Shown here: positions 6,724 to 7,634 of the stretch, in pieces
How the letters are laid out: each line of letters starts with the position of its first letter
How positions within the stretch are numbered: position 1 is the first letter of the stretch
DNA from: Bacteroidales bacterium UBA3816
GTDB lineage: Bacteria > Bacteroidota > Bacteroidia > Bacteroidales > P3
Assembly (NCBI GenBank): GCA_002368955.1
Contig: DFDY01000182.1
Span: forward strand, 1-7,634
Direction of reading: 5' to 3'
DNA: 7,634 nt
The notes under the pieces: generated by a model
What the model saw: only the letters and a program-made list of their open reading frames with translations
Told to the model about the DNA's origin: nothing
The model's database searches: none
Position numbers and translations under genes: made by a program

Positions 6724-6960
6724 CTACTGTTTGCTGGCAAAGACTCCATGCTCGCGAGCTCCTGTGTCGGAAAGCTTTCGCGCAGGGATGCCGCCAACGG
6801 TGCAGTTGGGGCCGAAGATACGCCGCAGGCGCAGCAGAAAGCGAAGCTGGTCCACCTGCAGCCATAAACGAGGCGTAAGCCGTTCCACGCCATAGGACTC
6901 CACATCGGCCTTGACGAACCTGTGGTAGTCGGCTTTTGACGCTATCCGTTGGTAAGGCAT
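6724..6960 (-). pseudogene. serine acetyltransferase-like gene lacking its hexapeptide core
   Basis: An open frame of 78 codons. Its start, MPYQRIASKADYHRFVKADV, resembles the N-terminal helix region of CysE-like or colanic-acid-type serine acetyltransferases (K-x-DY-x(2)-Y/F-x(2)-AD). Its second half, GPNCTVGGIPARKLSD, resembles their C-terminal end, where the last coil turns out as 'N-x-T-I-A-G-x-PAR-I-S'. Such enzymes are usually about 180-200 residues. The region between, which would be the left-handed beta-helix with the acetyl-CoA site and catalytic His, is missing. The join is near LRFLLRLRR/IFGPNC, at about 6815-6825. The frame is intact, so one in-frame deletion of roughly 100 codons would explain it. 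The protein cannot be an active acyltransferase. It might still be made as a small protein, or reflect an assembly error. Family assignment rests on short end segments. Confidence 0.6.
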
Positions 6961-6982
6961 GTGACGAAAAGTGTGAAATTAG

Positions 6983-7015
6983 AACCTGCCGAAAGAGACT
7001 GTCCTCCGGCAGGTT
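6983..7015. terminator. hairpin between kdd and the acyltransferase remnant
   Basis: A perfect 9-bp inverted repeat AACCTGCCG / CGGCAGGTT has a 15-base centre in which GAG and CTC can pair to extend the stem. In the minus direction (after kdd) it is followed by CTAATTT, a modest U-rich tail. In the plus direction the tail is TTTGTTTATC. It is a plausible terminator for kdd, but also separates it from kamA. Confidence 0.55.
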
Positions 7016-7025
7016 TGTTTATCAA

Positions 7026-7049
7026 CTCGTCGAGCTAAAATCGAACGAG
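7026..7049 (-). terminator. first hairpin just after kdd
   Basis: On the minus strand CTCGT-T-CGA pairs with TCG-ACGAG around a TTTTAGC loop: eight pairs with one bulged base, starting seven bases after the kdd stop. It lacks a T-run. Together with the hairpin at 6983-7015 it forms a tandem pair that may end the kdd transcript or protect its 3' end. Confidence 0.35.
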
Positions 7050-7056
7050 GTGTTTC

Positions 7057-7634
7057 TTAGGCGTAGAGTTCCTCGAAGATCTTGCGCAGCTCGGGGCTCT
7101 CGCGAAGCTCCTGCAGGGTGAACTCGGCGTGGCCCTTGGTGTAGCCATTGCCCATGATCATGTTCACGTCGCTGCCGATACCTTCAGCACCGAGGCTGGC
7201 CTTGGTGAAGCTGGTGGCCATGCTGAAGAAGTAGACAATGCCGTCATCCTTGGTGCAGAGCACGGCGGTCATCTCCTGGTCGGGAACGTTGACGCAGTTG
7301 ATGGTCACGTCGGCCATCTTGCCGTTGGTCAGTTTCTCAACCATCTCGTAAATCTGGACGGGGGTCATGCCGGCGGCACTCTCCACGATGTCGCAGAAAC
7401 CGAGGTCCTTAATGCGCTGGGTGCTCTTGGGGCTGTTGGCGATGCCGATAACCTTACCGGTTACACCGACGCGCTTCTTGGCCTCGTAGCAGCAGAGCAT
7501 ACCGCTCTTGCCACCGGCGCCAAGGATAACCACGGTCTGACCATACTGGCAGAGCTTGGCGGTCTGGGCGGGAGCACCGGCCACATCGAGGGCACTGAGG
7601 GCCAGTTTTTCGGGCATGTCGGTAGGAATCTTGG
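7057..7634 (-). CDS. kdd: L-erythro-3,5-diaminohexanoate dehydrogenase, C-terminal part
   Basis: The C-terminal 191 residues of a gene whose start lies beyond the right edge; the family is about 345 residues long. Kdd oxidatively deaminates 3,5-diaminohexanoate to 3-keto-5-aminohexanoate with NAD(P)+, the third step of lysine fermentation. The visible part enters as KIPTDMPEKLALSALDVAGAPAQ (split here as KIPTDMPEKLALS and ALDVAGAPAQ). It then carries the Rossmann dinucleotide motif VVILGAGGKSGMLCCYEAKK, and the family-typical blocks INCVNVPDQEMTAVL, VYFFSMATSFTKASLGAEG and MIMGNGYTKGHAEF. The gene ends in FEELYA. It lies on the same strand as kamA, 486 bp upstream of it, with two hairpins and the acyltransferase remnant between. 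The internal Met at 7617 is not the start, since the frame and the family homology continue past it to the edge. Confidence 0.93.
   Translation of the reverse strand, partial: KIPTDMPEKLALSALDVAGAPAQTAKLCQYGQTVVILGAGGKSGMLCCYEAKKRVGVTGKVIGIANSPKSTQRIKDLGFCDIVESAAGMTPVQIYEMVEKLTNGKMADVTINCVNVPDQEMTAVLCTKDDGIVYFFSMATSFTKASLGAEGIGSDVNMIMGNGYTKGHAEFTLQELRESPELRKIFEELYA

Overview
The window reads as chromosomal DNA of a member of the Bacteroidota, most likely Bacteroidales. The reasons are an outer-membrane type IX secretion protein (PorQ), a DUF2490 barrel, signal peptides that end in Ala-x-Ala-Gln, A-rich leaders without Shine-Dalgarno sequences, and a promoter matching the Bacteroidetes -7 consensus TAnnTTTG. 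The genus cannot be told from this sequence. The pairing of two lysine-fermentation enzymes suggests an amino-acid-fermenting anaerobe, for example from a gut, oral or digester habitat (inference).

Left part, plus strand: two exported proteins lie 27 bp apart, a DUF2490 outer-membrane barrel (92-928) and a secreted transglutaminase-like protein with an intact Cys-His-Asp triad (956-1939). The second gene ends one base before the stop of a convergent gene.

Middle, minus strand, read right to left: kamA (lysine 2,3-aminomutase), porQ, lplA (lipoate-protein ligase) and an unrecognised secreted protein built of three diverged modules (1941-3170). The gaps are 54, 57 and 22 bp, so this could be one transcription unit that starts at a good promoter at about 6660. 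A strong GC-rich hairpin between kamA and porQ may separate or attenuate it. The four products have no obvious common task.

Right part: the C-terminal half of kdd (3,5-diaminohexanoate dehydrogenase) runs in from the right edge. KamA and Kdd catalyse the first and third steps of lysine fermentation to acetate and butyrate. The second-step enzyme (KamDE) and the later steps are not in the window. Between kdd and kamA lie two hairpins and a 78-codon frame that looks like a serine acetyltransferase-type gene with its whole hexapeptide-repeat core deleted in frame.

No rRNA, tRNA, CRISPR array, insertion sequence or integrase was seen. No gene-free stretch exceeds 300 bases; the longest is 6571-6723. 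The region looks mostly like ordinary core genome. The most unusual items are the core-deleted acyltransferase, the three-module secreted protein and the hairpins at the porQ start. I do not see convincing evidence of a new defence or mobile system.
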